DNA of 64,000 bases from Paraburkholderia nodosa DSM 21604 (GCF_000519185.1 NZ_JAFA01000004.1:224110-288109), one strand, 5' to 3'. Numbered from the stretch's first letter, positions 51,550 to 61,276 are shown. Numbers and translations: made by a program. Notes: generated by a model from the sequence alone, not told the origin.

Positions 51550-51561
51550 GGCGCGTTCCTC

Positions 51562-51846
51562 TCAGTTGGGCACGATGGCCGACGGATGCTGGGCGAGCGG
51601 CGTCACGCTGATCTTCAGGAACGGGAAAAGCGGCAGCGCGGTAAGCAGCGTATGGAGTTCGTCGTTCGACTCGACGTCGAACACGCTGTAGTTCGCGTAT
51701 TCGCCGGCCACGCGCCACAGGTGGCGCCACTTGCCTTCTCGTTGCAGCTTCTGCGAAAACGCTTTTTCCTCGGCTTTCAGGGCGTCGGCGAAGGCGGCGT
51801 CGGTGCCGTGCGGAATCTGCACCTGCATGTGCACGAGATACAGCAT
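51562..51846 (-). CDS. Muconolactone delta-isomerase (CatC family)
   Basis: 94 aa, the size of CatC. MLYLVHMQVQIPHGTDAAFA starts the first strand; LKAEEKAFSQKLQREGKWRH, LWRVAGEYANYSVFDVESND and LFPFLKISVTPLAQHPSA follow the family. CatC isomerises muconolactone in the catechol branch, yet no catA or catB is nearby. Here it accompanies an IclR regulator, cyclase-family hydrolase, SDR and acyl-CoA-type dehydrogenase, so its substrate may be another enol-lactone or a related isomerisation. Confidence 0.82.
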   Translation of the reverse strand: MLYLVHMQVQIPHGTDAAFADALKAEEKAFSQKLQREGKWRHLWRVAGEYANYSVFDVESNDELHTLLTALPLFPFLKISVTPLAQHPSAIVPN

Positions 51847-51898
51847 GAATGGTCTCCAGTGAGGGGGTAGTTCAGGGAAGGCCGCGTATAAGTTCCGG

Positions 51899-53230
51899 TC
51901 AGCCCCAGGCGAGAATCGCAACCGAATAAACGATGCCGATCCAGAACATCATGATGACCGTGTAGCCCATGATGTCCTTGAGTTTGAGCTTGGAAAGCGC
52001 GAGGGCGGGCAAAATCCAGAACGGCTGCACGAGGTCGTTCCATGCGTTGCCGAGCATCACGGCCGTCGACGTATGGCCCACGGAGGCGCCGATGGTCTTC
52101 GCCGCTTCGATCATGAACGGTCCCTGAATGACCCAGTGGCCGCCGCCCGAAGGCGCGAAGAAGTTGATGACGAACGAACTGATCAAGCCCCAGAACGGCA
52201 GCGTGGCCGGCGTCGCGATCTTCACGAATGCTTCGGAAAACGTATTGACGAGACCCGAAGACGCCATGATCGCCATGATGCCCGCATAGAACGGGTACTG
52301 CAGAATGATGCCGCTAATCGTGCGAATGCCTTCGTTGAGCTTCTCCACATAGCGGATCGGCGTGCCGAGCAGCAGGATGCCGAGGAACAGAATGAAGAAG
52401 TTGATGAGGTTCAGGTCGATCGAGCCGCCCTGCACGAAGTGCAGCGCGACATAGCCCATGCCGATCAGGCCGATCACGTAGCTCAGAATACGGCTGTTGT
52501 TCAGGCGGTTGGCGAGCGTGTTGCCTTCGTCGAGATCCACGCCGAGCGCGGCCGCCTTCTGCTGCTTATCTTCCCGGGCGCGATCGATTTCCCTGATCGG
52601 CTGACCAGGCTTGGGGTGCAGCCATGCGTTCAGGAGCGGCAGCGTGAGGATGGTCACGAGGCTCGTGATGAGCATGGTGTGCGAGAAAATCGTTTCGGTG
52701 AGCGGAATGACGCCCATTTGCGCTTCGAGCGGATGTCCCTTCGTGGAGATCAGCACGGGAATGCTGGCCGAAAGCCCGAGGCCATAGAGCGTAAAGCCGC
52801 TATACGCCGAAGCGATGATGAGCGGGTAGTGCACCCCTTTCACACGCAGCGCGAGCTTGCGCGCGACGATACCGCCCACCACGAGGCCGAAGCCCCAGTT
52901 CAGATAGCTGCCGATGCCGCCCACCAGCGTCGCGACGACGATCGCCATGCGCGGATCGTTCACGCGCGCCACCACGCGGTTCAGAAAGCGGTCGGTCAGT
53001 GGCGCGGTCGCCAGCACGTAGCCCATCGCGAGAATCACCGCCATTTGCGTGGTAAACGCGAGCAGCGCCCAGAAGCCCTTGCCCCAGCTCGTGGTGAGGG
53101 CCGTGACGGCTTGCCCCTGCACGATCACGGCAAGGGCCATCGTCAGCAAGGTGAGGCCGATCGCGAACACGAACGGATCGGGCAAATACCGGCGCATCAG
53201 CTCGGTAAAGAAAGCGGTGACTTTCTGCAT
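51899..53230 (-). CDS. atoE: AtoE-type short-chain fatty acid transporter
   Basis: 443 aa with about twelve membrane segments. YLPDPFVFAIGLTLLTMALA at the N-terminus and APSGGGHWVIQGPFMIEAAK near residue 345 are signatures of the AtoE/short-chain fatty acid permease family. It lies inside the IclR-linked operon, so its cargo is likely a small carboxylate used or released by that pathway. Acetoacetate-type substrates are known for E. coli AtoE. Confidence 0.87.
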   Translation of the reverse strand: MQKVTAFFTELMRRYLPDPFVFAIGLTLLTMALAVIVQGQAVTALTTSWGKGFWALLAFTTQMAVILAMGYVLATAPLTDRFLNRVVARVNDPRMAIVVATLVGGIGSYLNWGFGLVVGGIVARKLALRVKGVHYPLIIASAYSGFTLYGLGLSASIPVLISTKGHPLEAQMGVIPLTETIFSHTMLITSLVTILTLPLLNAWLHPKPGQPIREIDRAREDKQQKAAALGVDLDEGNTLANRLNNSRILSYVIGLIGMGYVALHFVQGGSIDLNLINFFILFLGILLLGTPIRYVEKLNEGIRTISGIILQYPFYAGIMAIMASSGLVNTFSEAFVKIATPATLPFWGLISSFVINFFAPSGGGHWVIQGPFMIEAAKTIGASVGHTSTAVMLGNAWNDLVQPFWILPALALSKLKLKDIMGYTVIMMFWIGIVYSVAILAWG

Positions 53231-53300
53231 GGAAGTGTCTCTGATTGAATCGTAATAGTTGTCGGGTCTCTTCGGCTCTCAGCGCGTGCGTTCGAAGCGC

Positions 53301-54281
53301 TTATGAGTCGTCGTGGCTTTGGGTCTTGCGATGGCGGGCGAGCTGCATGAGCTGGCGGTCGCGCCAGCCCACACGCTCGTCCCATTGATCGAGCGGCAAC
53401 GCCGCGCGTCTCGCCGCCTCGACCTGGGCGACGAGTTCGGGCGTCCACGGGTCGTGCTGGCCGTGTTCGGCGCCCATGCGTGCGTACGAAGGGCCCATCT
53501 TCTGCGCATGCGAGGCGATGCCGCCGCGCGTGTTCAGATCGACGGTCTCGAACGGGCCGATCACCGACCAGCGCGGGCCGAGGCCTTCACGCATCACGGT
53601 GTCGATGTCTTCCACCGACGCCACGCCGTCGCGCACGAGGCAATACGCTTCGCGCAGCACGGCGCCTTGCAGGCGGTTGAAGATGAAGCCTTCCACCTCG
53701 TGCTTTACGCGCACGGGCTTCATGCCCGCTTCGGCGTAGAGCGCGATCGCGCGCGCGGCCGCCGCTTCGGACGTGAACGGTGCGGGCACGACCTCGATCA
53801 TGGGCACGAGATAGGGCGGGTTGCCGGGATGGGCGACGAGGCAGCGCGCGCGGCCGGGCAGCGTAGCGTCGACGAATTTCGAAGCGGCGAGAAACGACGA
53901 AGCGCTCGCGAGGATCGCTTCGGGCGGCGCGGCGCGGTCGAGCTGCGCGAAGATCTCGCGCTTGAGTTCGGCGCGCTCGGGCGCGCATTCCTGCACGAGG
54001 TCGGCTTGCGCCACCGCGGCTTCGAGCGTCTCGACGATCGCGACGCGCGCGGCGATTGCCTGCGCGCTTTCGTCGAGCAGGGCGAATTGCGTGAGCGCGT
54101 CGAGGCGCAGCGCAATCTCGTCAGGCGCGGCGGCGCGGCGTGCAGCGTCGGGATCGTAGAGGCGCACGCGCCAGCCGGCCCGCGCAAAGCAGATCGCGAA
54201 CGCCACGCCAATGCTGCCCGCGCCGACGATGCCGGCGCGGCGCGGTTCGCAGGCTTGCGCAGGCGTTTCGGGGGCTGCCAT
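53301..54281 (-). CDS. 3-hydroxyacyl-CoA dehydrogenase family (L-carnitine dehydrogenase/lambda-crystallin-like)
   Basis: 326 aa. The N-terminal Rossmann motif is GIVGAGSIGVAFAICFARAG. LVQECAPERAELKREIFAQL and LVAHPGNPPYLVPMIEVVPA hold the family's catalytic His. GFIFNRLQGAVLREAYCLVR follows in the C-terminal helical domain. Single-domain members without a hydratase part act on short hydroxy acids or carnitine rather than fatty acyl-CoA. Start 54281 lies 2 bp behind the SDR stop. The open frame beyond it is a shadow of the SDR gene. Confidence 0.85.
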   Translation of the reverse strand: MAAPETPAQACEPRRAGIVGAGSIGVAFAICFARAGWRVRLYDPDAARRAAAPDEIALRLDALTQFALLDESAQAIAARVAIVETLEAAVAQADLVQECAPERAELKREIFAQLDRAAPPEAILASASSFLAASKFVDATLPGRARCLVAHPGNPPYLVPMIEVVPAPFTSEAAAARAIALYAEAGMKPVRVKHEVEGFIFNRLQGAVLREAYCLVRDGVASVEDIDTVMREGLGPRWSVIGPFETVDLNTRGGIASHAQKMGPSYARMGAEHGQHDPWTPELVAQVEAARRAALPLDQWDERVGWRDRQLMQLARHRKTQSHDDS

Positions 54282-54283
54282 CT

Positions 54284-54985
54284 TCAAACCCCCGCGACGC
54301 CAACGGTCATGCCGCCGCACACATAGAGCACCTGGCCGGTGACGAAGCCGCTGCGCGCGTCGAGCAGATACGAGGCCGCGTGCGCGACATCGTCGGGCGT
54401 GCCTATGCGCCTGACCGGCACGGCATTGATGATTGCTTCGGTGCGCGGCGCGCCAGGCGGATTGGCACGGTCGAACAGTTCGGTGCGGATCGGGCCCGGG
54501 CCAATGGCGTTCGCGGTCACGCCGAACGCGCCGAGTTCGAGCGCCCATACACGCGTCATGCCGATCAACGCGGCCTTGGTGGCCGAATAGGCCGTGCGCA
54601 GCTCTTTGCCAAGCGCGGCGCGCGACGACATGTTGACAATGCGCCCGAAGCCCGCGGCCTTCATGCCGGGCAACAGCGCCTGCATGCACTGCTGCGCGCA
54701 GCGCACGTTGAGGGCCCATGCACGTTCGAGTTCTTCGAGCGACTGGTGCTCGGCGTCGTTGGGCACGACCACGCCCACGTTGTTGATGAGGCGCGTGATG
54801 GGGCCGCCTTCCAGCGCGAGGGCGAGCGCCGCTGCCGTCGCCCGGGTGTCGGAGAGATCGGCGATGATGCCGTCGCCCACGCGGTCGATCACGACGGCCT
54901 CGTAACCGTCGGCCTCGCAGCGTGCGGCGCACGCGGCGCCGATGCCGGCGGCGCCGCCGGTAATCAGGACTCTTTCTTTAGCCAT
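54284..54985 (-). CDS. Short-chain dehydrogenase/reductase
   Basis: 233 aa. The cofactor motif is TGGAAGIGAACAA, the NAG-type motif reads INNVGVV, and the catalytic Ser-Tyr-Lys are in VNMSSRAALG and YSATKAALIG. Shorter than typical FabG, consistent with a compact NAD(P)-dependent oxidoreductase. It precedes the acyl-CoA-type dehydrogenase gene by 2 bp. Substrate unknown. Confidence 0.88.
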   Translation of the reverse strand: MAKERVLITGGAAGIGAACAARCEADGYEAVVIDRVGDGIIADLSDTRATAAALALALEGGPITRLINNVGVVVPNDAEHQSLEELERAWALNVRCAQQCMQALLPGMKAAGFGRIVNMSSRAALGKELRTAYSATKAALIGMTRVWALELGAFGVTANAIGPGPIRTELFDRANPPGAPRTEAIINAVPVRRIGTPDDVAHAASYLLDARSGFVTGQVLYVCGGMTVGVAGV

Positions 54986-55030
54986 GTCTTTCAGGAATAC
55001 AGATAAAACAAAGGATAACGAATCAGTTCG

Positions 55031-56083
55031 TCAAACCGTCGCGACAGGCGTGACGGGCGAGCCCATGGCGCCCGGCAGCCGCAGCGGCGGCGCGGTGAGC
55101 ATGAAGCGCGAGCGCTGGTGCTCGCGCAGCCACTGGGCGAGATCGCGCAAATACCAGAGCTCGCCCAGCGGCAGGCCGAGCTTGAAGAGGCAGTGGTGAT
55201 GCAGCGGCATGAGCGGGTGGTCGCCGGGTGTGGAGGCCGCACGCGCGGGGTAACGTTCAACGGCGTAGTTGTCGGCCGCGAGCGCCGCGATGCCCGAATC
55301 GCTGATCCATTGCAGCAGGCGCTCGTCGCGCCCGTCGAGTGCGCTGCAGTGGCTCGACAACACGGCTTCGTCGGGCTGGCGGTTCATTTCGAGCACCATC
55401 TCCGCGAAGCCGGTGCGCAGCACGAGCATGTCGCCGCGCTCGACTTCCACGCTGTCGGCCTCGATCACGCGCATCAGGTCGTCGTAGCCCACGGTGCGAA
55501 ACTCGCGGCCAAAATGCGCGGCGAAATCGATCAGCACGCCGCGGCCCTGCATGCCCTTGACGGCAAGGTGCTCGATGCCGAGCACATCGGCATGGCTATG
55601 CTCGCCGCCGCACGCGTGAGGCGCGAAGTTGTCTTCCGCGCGATATTCCATCGGGCCGACCACGTCCACGTTCGCGCGATAGCCGTTGTAGTAGACGCTC
55701 TCGGCCGCACCGTCGCCGTTGGCGTCGAAGCGCGCGCCGACGTGCGCGAGCGAATCCCACTGCGTGGAGTATTGGAGCGAGAGCAGCACCTGGTCGTCGC
55801 TCACCACGTCGGTCGCGCCCGCAACGTTCCGCGCGAACGGGAAGTTCACATAGGGCAGGCCGTCGCGGAAGGTGGGACGCAGCACCGGCGGATGGCGGCG
55901 CACGTTGAGCTTGCTGTCGCCGGGAAAGTCGAGCGGCAGCGAAAGGGTGAACGTGAGACCCGCGCGTATCTCCTGCGCGCCCTTGAGCACCTGCTCGGCG
56001 CCGATGAGATTGGGGCGGCCCAACTGATCGTCAGGACCGAAGTCGCCCCAGTTCGAGCCTTCCGGCCGGTTCTTCCAACGCAT
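55031..56083 (-). CDS. Cyclase-family metal-dependent hydrolase
   Basis: 350 aa of the cyclase family (PF04199) that includes kynurenine formamidase and isatin hydrolase. The usual HxGTHxDxPxH motif is replaced by STQWDSLAHVGARFDANGDG, a known subgroup variant with Gln, Asp and His in the metal-binding position. HACGGEHSHADVLGIEHLA and LVLRTGFAEM follow. First enzyme gene downstream of the IclR regulator. It may hydrolyse a cyclic amide or lactone, which would fit a nearby CatC-type isomerase, but the substrate is unknown. Confidence 0.82.
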   Translation of the reverse strand: MRWKNRPEGSNWGDFGPDDQLGRPNLIGAEQVLKGAQEIRAGLTFTLSLPLDFPGDSKLNVRRHPPVLRPTFRDGLPYVNFPFARNVAGATDVVSDDQVLLSLQYSTQWDSLAHVGARFDANGDGAAESVYYNGYRANVDVVGPMEYRAEDNFAPHACGGEHSHADVLGIEHLAVKGMQGRGVLIDFAAHFGREFRTVGYDDLMRVIEADSVEVERGDMLVLRTGFAEMVLEMNRQPDEAVLSSHCSALDGRDERLLQWISDSGIAALAADNYAVERYPARAASTPGDHPLMPLHHHCLFKLGLPLGELWYLRDLAQWLREHQRSRFMLTAPPLRLPGAMGSPVTPVATV

Positions 56084-56156
56084 GCTTAACCCTCCACTTC
56101 AGGAATTCCGCGTTTCGCGCCTCGCTGCATTCAGCGCCCGAGGCGCTTGATGTGCC

Positions 56157-56900
56157 TCACGCGGCAAGCAGCGTTGGCGGGATTTGCGCGTACACCTCGA
56201 GCAGCGCCTTCACGGCGTTCTGCTCGTTCTTGAGAAGACGCGCCTTGGGTGCGCCGATGACGAGCGCAAACGCCTCGCCATGAATCAGGAAACCGCGCGC
56301 GAGGCCGGCTACGTCCTCTACGCTCTCGCCCGTCGAGCGATGCCAGCCGTCCGTCACGCCCTGCTCGACGTCGCGCTCGAACGCGCCGCGGTCGATCACC
56401 GCGCCATTGGCCGAGCGCAACTGCGGCTCGCAACTGTCGAGCAGTTTGCGGCGCGCGGCCGGGGCGAGCGCGCCGAGCAGCGCCTTGCCCGCGGCGCTCG
56501 CAATGGTCATGAAGCCGCCGGGCTCGTCGCTGTAGCGGATCTTCTGGCGCGACTCCATCACGTCGAGATAGACCACGCGGTTGCCCGCAAGCGTGGCGAG
56601 CGCAGCGGTTTCGCCGGTCGCGTCGCGCAACGCGGAAAGCAGCGGCTGGAACATCAGCGTGAGCGGGTCCTCGCTGCAAATGTCGCGCGCCACGTGCAGC
56701 AGACGCTGCGTGGGGTAATAGCCCGCTTTCACGCCCGGCGCGTACAGATAGCCTTTGGCCACCATCGTCTGCAACAGCGCGTGGCAGCTCGACAGCGGGA
56801 TCTCGGTTCGACGCGCAATCTCGCTGTAGATCATTGGTTGCCGGACTTCGGCAAAGAGGTTGATCACGTCGAAGACGCGCACTGCAGTTTTCACATCCAT
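56157..56900 (-). CDS. IclR-family transcriptional regulator
   Basis: 247 aa. N-terminal winged helix: MDVKTAVRVFDVINLFAEVR, then IARRTEIPLSSCHALLQTMV. The effector domain has LATLAGNRVVYLDVMESRQK and SAAGKALLGAL as usual. ATG 56900 lacks a ribosome-binding site but lies 6 nt after a GATAAT -10, so a leaderless mRNA is predicted. A 60-residue extension in the open frame upstream is rejected. It probably controls the catabolic operon 56083-51253 and itself. Confidence 0.9.
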   Translation of the reverse strand: MDVKTAVRVFDVINLFAEVRQPMIYSEIARRTEIPLSSCHALLQTMVAKGYLYAPGVKAGYYPTQRLLHVARDICSEDPLTLMFQPLLSALRDATGETAALATLAGNRVVYLDVMESRQKIRYSDEPGGFMTIASAAGKALLGALAPAARRKLLDSCEPQLRSANGAVIDRGAFERDVEQGVTDGWHRSTGESVEDVAGLARGFLIHGEAFALVIGAPKARLLKNEQNAVKALLEVYAQIPPTLLAA

Positions 56901-56906
56901 GAGAGC

Positions 56907-56936
56907 ATTATCGGCATACCGATAACCAGCTGACAA
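56907..56936 (-). promoter_or_regulatory. IclR-gene promoter with overlapping palindrome
   Basis: On the minus strand TTGTCA (56931-56936), an 18-bp spacer and GATAAT (56907-56912) form a good promoter ending 6 nt before the ATG at 56900. TTATCGG-CATA-CCGATAA (56908-56925) covers the -10 region, a likely autorepressor operator. Confidence 0.7.
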
Positions 56937-57019
56937 TACGATTACGGGTAAACACCTAAATCGTCGCAGTGATTGAGTTCGCCCCCGTCTGCGTTTGATC
57001 GCTTGCTTCTTCGCGTTTT

Positions 57020-57044
57020 GTAACGTATCGTTTTGATACGTTAC
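57020..57044. promoter_or_regulatory. Perfect inverted repeat in the DinB-gene promoter
   Basis: GTAACGTATC (57020-57029) and GATACGTTAC (57035-57044) flank GTTTT. The repeat covers a TTGTAA/TTACGA pair with 17-bp spacing and lies 24-48 bp before the DinB GTG start, as a repressor operator would. No obvious cognate regulator is identified. Confidence 0.6.
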
Positions 57045-57067
57045 GATTCGAGCTATTAGGAGGCAAC

Positions 57068-57853
57068 GTGCATTCACGCTTCGACCGTTTTAAGGCGACA
57101 CCGCTCGCCAGCCAGCTGGAAGCCTTGATCGACGCGCCTGGGCGCTATGTGGAATATGCGGTGCTTTCGCGCGTCGGCGTGGCGGCGATTGCCGCGGTGG
57201 CCGAGGAAATCGCGCTGAAGTTTCCGGAAATCGGCGAAGACACCACGGCGCGCCAGTACTGCGGCGCGCTGGTGGCCGAGGTGATGCGCCGCCACGGCCA
57301 CGAAGTCGCGCAGGCGCGCGGCCGTGTGAGCGGGGCGCTGTTCAGCTATGGCGCGGTGTTCAGCGCGCAGCCGGTCGTCCTGCCGTTCGAAGCGGTGATC
57401 GAAGCGCTCGCAACCATGCCGGAACGCTTCGCGGCGCTCGTCAAGCGCGTGCCCATCAATCTATGGGCGCGCCGGCCAGGCGGCACGGGCTTCTCGTTGG
57501 TCGAACACGCATGCCATTTGCGCGATCTCGACGCTGTTTTCGCCGAACGGTTCAGCGTCGTACGCAAGGCTCAGCTGCCGGACATCGCATCGGTGAACGG
57601 CACGGCGCTCGCGGAAGAACGCGAATACATGAAGCAGGATCTTGTCGCCGCAATGGGCGAGTTCAGTGAAGGGCGGCGCCGTCTTTGCGCCTCGCTCAAA
57701 CGCCTCACGCCCGAGCAGCGTTTGCGCTGCGGGCTGCGCGACGGTGTACGCCGCATGACGCTGGAAGAACTCGTGCGCGAACTGCTCGACCACGACCGTA
57801 CGCACGGCCTGGAGCTGGAGGAGCTGGAAAGCGAGCTGCAGGAAACGGCTTAG
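57068..57853 (+). CDS. DinB-superfamily protein
   Basis: 261 aa from GTG 57068, with AGGAGG a few bases upstream. The C-terminal half is a four-helix DinB-like bundle: TGFSLVEHACHLRDLDAVFA carries one potential metal-binding His and LVRELLDHDRTHGLELEELE the others. The N-terminal 110 residues are helical with no recognised family. DinB-fold proteins include thiol-dependent transferases and stress-induced proteins; specific role unknown. Its stop overlaps the convergent LysR stop. Confidence 0.7.
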   Translation: MHSRFDRFKATPLASQLEALIDAPGRYVEYAVLSRVGVAAIAAVAEEIALKFPEIGEDTTARQYCGALVAEVMRRHGHEVAQARGRVSGALFSYGAVFSAQPVVLPFEAVIEALATMPERFAALVKRVPINLWARRPGGTGFSLVEHACHLRDLDAVFAERFSVVRKAQLPDIASVNGTALAEEREYMKQDLVAAMGEFSEGRRRLCASLKRLTPEQRLRCGLRDGVRRMTLEELVRELLDHDRTHGLELEELESELQETA

Positions 57854-58815
57854 CCCCGCGCTTTTTCCGCCTCCTGATAGAACTCGCGCAGCGACTGCCC
57901 GAAGGTGGCGTCGACATCGCGCAGCACGCCCGCGCGCGTGAACATCGCAACGGGAGGCAGCGTCCAGTCGAGCGTGTACGGCACGATCGCCACGCCCGCG
58001 AAGTGCACGAGTTCCTCGGCAATATCGGCGGGCACGATCGACACGGCGTTCTCGTTCGTGCTGATCATCTCGCCGATCAGCCGCGACGTGTAGCTCTCCA
58101 CGATCGGCACGGGCGGCGCCACGCCCGCATGCAGGAAGAGGTCGGAAATCTGCTCGCGGATGGGCGTATGCGGCGCGCCCAGGATCCAGTCCAGTTCGAC
58201 CAGCTTTTCCCAGTCGAGCTTGCCGCGCGCGAGGCGCGCCGCGAGCCGGCGGCTGGCGATGAGCCGCGGCTTTTGCTGATGCAGCACCTCGAAGCGCAGC
58301 TGCGAGACATCGACCGCCGAAGACGCGCGCCCGATCACGATATCGAGCGTATGGTCGCGCAGCTGCGGCAGGAGCGCGTCGCTCGTGCCTTCGTGAATCG
58401 TCATGGTGACGCGTTGCGGCAGCCGCGACTGCGTGAGGCGAATGGCGGCGGCGAGCGTGCGGCCCGAGATGAACGGAATCACGCCCACGTGCACGCGCGT
58501 GGCGTGGCCGGCCACCACGGCTTCGATGTCGCGCGCGAGGTGGTCGAGGTCGTGCAGCATGGCCTGGGCGCGCGCGAGTACCACGTTGCCGAGCGCCGTG
58601 GGCGTCATGCCGCGCGGCGTACGGTCGAAGAGCGGCGCGCCGAACATGCTCTCCATTTCCGCCAGCGCGTTGGTGACGGCCGGCTGGCTCGTCGCCATGT
58701 GTTCCGCCACGCGCGTGAGCGAGCCGTGCTGGCGGATCTGCAGGAGCAGGACCAGATGGCGCATTTTCAGGCGCGTATTCAACCGCCTCGTCACGTCGTC
58801 AATGCTGAAAGACAC
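57850..58815 (-). CDS. LysR-family transcriptional regulator
   Basis: 321 aa from GTG 58815 (GGGGA just upstream); a TTG at 58836 would add seven residues. The helix-turn-helix reads MRHLVLLLQIRQHGSLTRVA, then TSQPAVTNALAEMESMFGAP, followed by LFDRTPRGMTPTALG. The effector domain resembles GbpR/CbbR-type regulators. It is divergent from the malic enzyme gene 140 bp away and may regulate it. Confidence 0.88.
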   Translation of the reverse strand: MSFSIDDVTRRLNTRLKMRHLVLLLQIRQHGSLTRVAEHMATSQPAVTNALAEMESMFGAPLFDRTPRGMTPTALGNVVLARAQAMLHDLDHLARDIEAVVAGHATRVHVGVIPFISGRTLAAAIRLTQSRLPQRVTMTIHEGTSDALLPQLRDHTLDIVIGRASSAVDVSQLRFEVLHQQKPRLIASRRLAARLARGKLDWEKLVELDWILGAPHTPIREQISDLFLHAGVAPPVPIVESYTSRLIGEMISTNENAVSIVPADIAEELVHFAGVAIVPYTLDWTLPPVAMFTRAGVLRDVDATFGQSLREFYQEAEKARG

Positions 58816-58955
58816 GATTCCCCAGGGTATTACCAAAAAATGATGGCCCCATACTAAATCAAAATGAGCAGGTTATGAGGGCTCTCTAGAATCGCTTCAT
58901 TCGAACATGACCGCCGCGCCTTCCGTGCGTGGGGCACACCATCAGAGTGAGGAAC

Positions 58956-61241
58956 ATGAACAAGACCGATCGTCAGGCCGCCCTCGAATATCACGAATTT
59001 CCCACGCCGGGCAAGATTTCGGTGACGGCCAGCAAGCCGCTCGTCACCCAGCGCGACCTCGCGCTCGCCTATACGCCGGGCGTGGCCGTGGCCTGCGAGG
59101 AGATCGTCGACAATCCGCAGAACTCGTTCCGCTACACGGCGCGCGGCAATCTGGTGGGCGTGATCACGAACGGCACGGCCGTGCTGGGTCTCGGCAACAT
59201 CGGCGCGCTGGCCTCCAAGCCGGTCATGGAAGGCAAGGCGGTGCTCTTCAAGAAGTTCGCCGGCATCGACGTGTTCGACATCGAAATCACCGAAAGCGAC
59301 CCGGACAAGCTCGTGGACATCATCGCGAGCCTCGAAGCCACCTTCGGCGGCATCAATCTGGAAGACATCAAGGCCCCCGACTGCTTCACGGTCGAGCGCA
59401 AGCTGCGCGAGCGCATGAAGATTCCGGTCTTCCACGACGATCAGCACGGCACCGCCATCACCGTTTCGGCCGCGTTCATGAACGGCCTGAAAGTGATCGG
59501 CAAGGACATTTCGAAGGTCAAGGTCGTGACCTCGGGCGCGGGCGCGGCGGCGCTGGCCTGTCTGGACCTCATGGTGGATCTGGGCCTGCCGCTCAAGAAC
59601 ATCTGGGTGACCGACATCGACGGCGTGGTCTACCAGGGCCGCACGACGCTCATGGACCCGGACAAGGAGCGCTTCGCGCAGGACACCTCGGCGCGCTCGC
59701 TGTCCGACGTGATCGAAGGCGCGGACGTGTTCCTCGGCCTGTCGGCTGGCGGCGTGCTCAAGGCCGAGATGGTCAAGAAGATGGCGGACCAGCCGCTGAT
59801 TCTCGCGCTCGCCAACCCCACGCCGGAAATCTTCCCCGAGGTCGCGCTCGAAGCGCGTCCGGACGCGGTGATCGCCACGGGCCGTTCGGACTTCCCGAAC
59901 CAGGTCAACAACGTGCTGTGCTTCCCGTACATCTTCCGCGGCGCACTCGATGTGGGTGCAACGACCATCACGCGCAACATGGAAATCGCAGCGGTGCACG
60001 CGATCGCCACGCTCGCGGAAGAAGAGTTGAACGACTCCGTGGCGGCCGCATACGGCGCCTATGATCTGCGCTTCGGTCCGAAGTACCTGATTCCGAAGCC
60101 GTTCGACTCGCGTCTGATCGTGCGTATCGCGCCGGCTGTTGCGAAGGCGGCGATGGAAGACGGCGTGGCCACGCGCCCCATCGACGACTTCGGCGCCTAC
60201 ACGAACGAGCTTCAGCAGTTCGTGTATCACTCGGGCGCGTTCATGAAGCCGATTTTCGCGGCCGCGAAGCAGTTCGTGCGTGACGGCAGCAAGTCGCGCA
60301 TCGTGTTCGCCGAAGGCGAGGAAGAGCGCGTGCTGCGCGCGGTGCAGGTGATCGTCGACGAGAAGCTTGCGCGTCCGATCCTGATCGGCCGTCCCGAAGT
60401 GCTGCTCGCCCGCATCGAGAAGTTCGGCCTGCGCCTGAAGCTCGGCGAAGACGTGGAAGTCACGAACCCCGAGTACGACGAGCGCTTCCACCAGTACTGG
60501 ACGACCTATTGGGAACTGCGTTGCCGCGACGGCATTTCGAAGGAGATGGCGCGCGTGGAAATGCGCCGCCGCCTCACGCTGATCGGCGCGATGATGGTGC
60601 GCTTGGGCGACGCGGACGGCATGGTGTGCGGCACGGTGGGCGCGTATCACGACCACCTGCGCTTCGTCGACGAGGTGATCGGCAAGCAGCGCAACGCGAA
60701 TACGTATGCGGCGATGAACATCCTGCTGCTCGACAAGCGCACGGTCGCGATCGTCGACACGCACGTGAACGACAACCCGAACGCCGAGCAGATCGCCGAA
60801 TTCACGCTGGCTGCAGCACGCCAGATGGAATGGCTGAATCTGCAGCCGAAGGTCGCGCTGCTCTCGCGTTCGAACTTCGGCTCGGGCAGCTCGGCTTCGG
60901 GCACGAAGATGCGCGAAGTGCTCAAGCTCGTGACGGAAAAGAATCCCGATCTGGAGATCGATGGGGAAATGCACGGCGACTGCGCGCTGGACGAAGCCCT
61001 GCGCCTGCGCATCCTGCCGCATTCGAAGCTCAAGGGCGCGGCGAACCTGCTCGTGTGTCCGAACGTGGACTCGGGCAACATCGCCTACAACCTGCTCAAG
61101 ACGGGTGCGGGCAGCAATGTGGCGGTCGGGCCGTTCCTGCTGGGCGTGAATGCGCCGGTGAACGTGCTGACGTCGAGCTCGACGGTGCGACGCATCATTA
61201 ACATGGCCGCCTTGACCGTGTTGCAGGCGAACCGCGACTGA
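58956..61241 (+). CDS. maeB: NADP-dependent malic enzyme with phosphotransacetylase-like domain (MaeB)
   Basis: 761 aa. The N-terminal malic enzyme domain (about 1-430) has [28 protein letters not shown] and the dinucleotide motif [14 protein letters not shown]. The C-terminal ~330 residues resemble phosphate acetyltransferase ([38 protein letters not shown]), as in MaeB, where the domain is regulatory. It makes pyruvate and NADPH from malate. ATG 58956 follows GTGAGGAAC. Followed by a strong terminator. Confidence 0.95.
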   Translation: MNKTDRQAALEYHEFPTPGKISVTASKPLVTQRDLALAYTPGVAVACEEIVDNPQNSFRYTARGNLVGVITNGTAVLGLGNIGALASKPVMEGKAVLFKKFAGIDVFDIEITESDPDKLVDIIASLEATFGGINLEDIKAPDCFTVERKLRERMKIPVFHDDQHGTAITVSAAFMNGLKVIGKDISKVKVVTSGAGAAALACLDLMVDLGLPLKNIWVTDIDGVVYQGRTTLMDPDKERFAQDTSARSLSDVIEGADVFLGLSAGGVLKAEMVKKMADQPLILALANPTPEIFPEVALEARPDAVIATGRSDFPNQVNNVLCFPYIFRGALDVGATTITRNMEIAAVHAIATLAEEELNDSVAAAYGAYDLRFGPKYLIPKPFDSRLIVRIAPAVAKAAMEDGVATRPIDDFGAYTNELQQFVYHSGAFMKPIFAAAKQFVRDGSKSRIVFAEGEEERVLRAVQVIVDEKLARPILIGRPEVLLARIEKFGLRLKLGEDVEVTNPEYDERFHQYWTTYWELRCRDGISKEMARVEMRRRLTLIGAMMVRLGDADGMVCGTVGAYHDHLRFVDEVIGKQRNANTYAAMNILLLDKRTVAIVDTHVNDNPNAEQIAEFTLAAARQMEWLNLQPKVALLSRSNFGSGSSASGTKMREVLKLVTEKNPDLEIDGEMHGDCALDEALRLRILPHSKLKGAANLLVCPNVDSGNIAYNLLKTGAGSNVAVGPFLLGVNAPVNVLTSSSTVRRIINMAALTVLQANRD

Positions 61242-61276
61242 GTGCAGGCACCGGACGCACGCAGTGCGTCCCGATG

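Noticed and set aside
53301..54932. An apparent fusion of SDR and 3-hydroxyacyl-CoA dehydrogenase
   Set aside because: The N-terminal half is Arg-rich and unlike any SDR in that frame. The true SDR is in another frame at 54284-54985, and the dehydrogenase has its own start at 54281.
58854..61022. A 722-codon minus-strand frame opposite maeB
   Set aside because: It mirrors the maeB reading frame, has no family signature and crosses the intergenic promoter region. It is a shadow frame.
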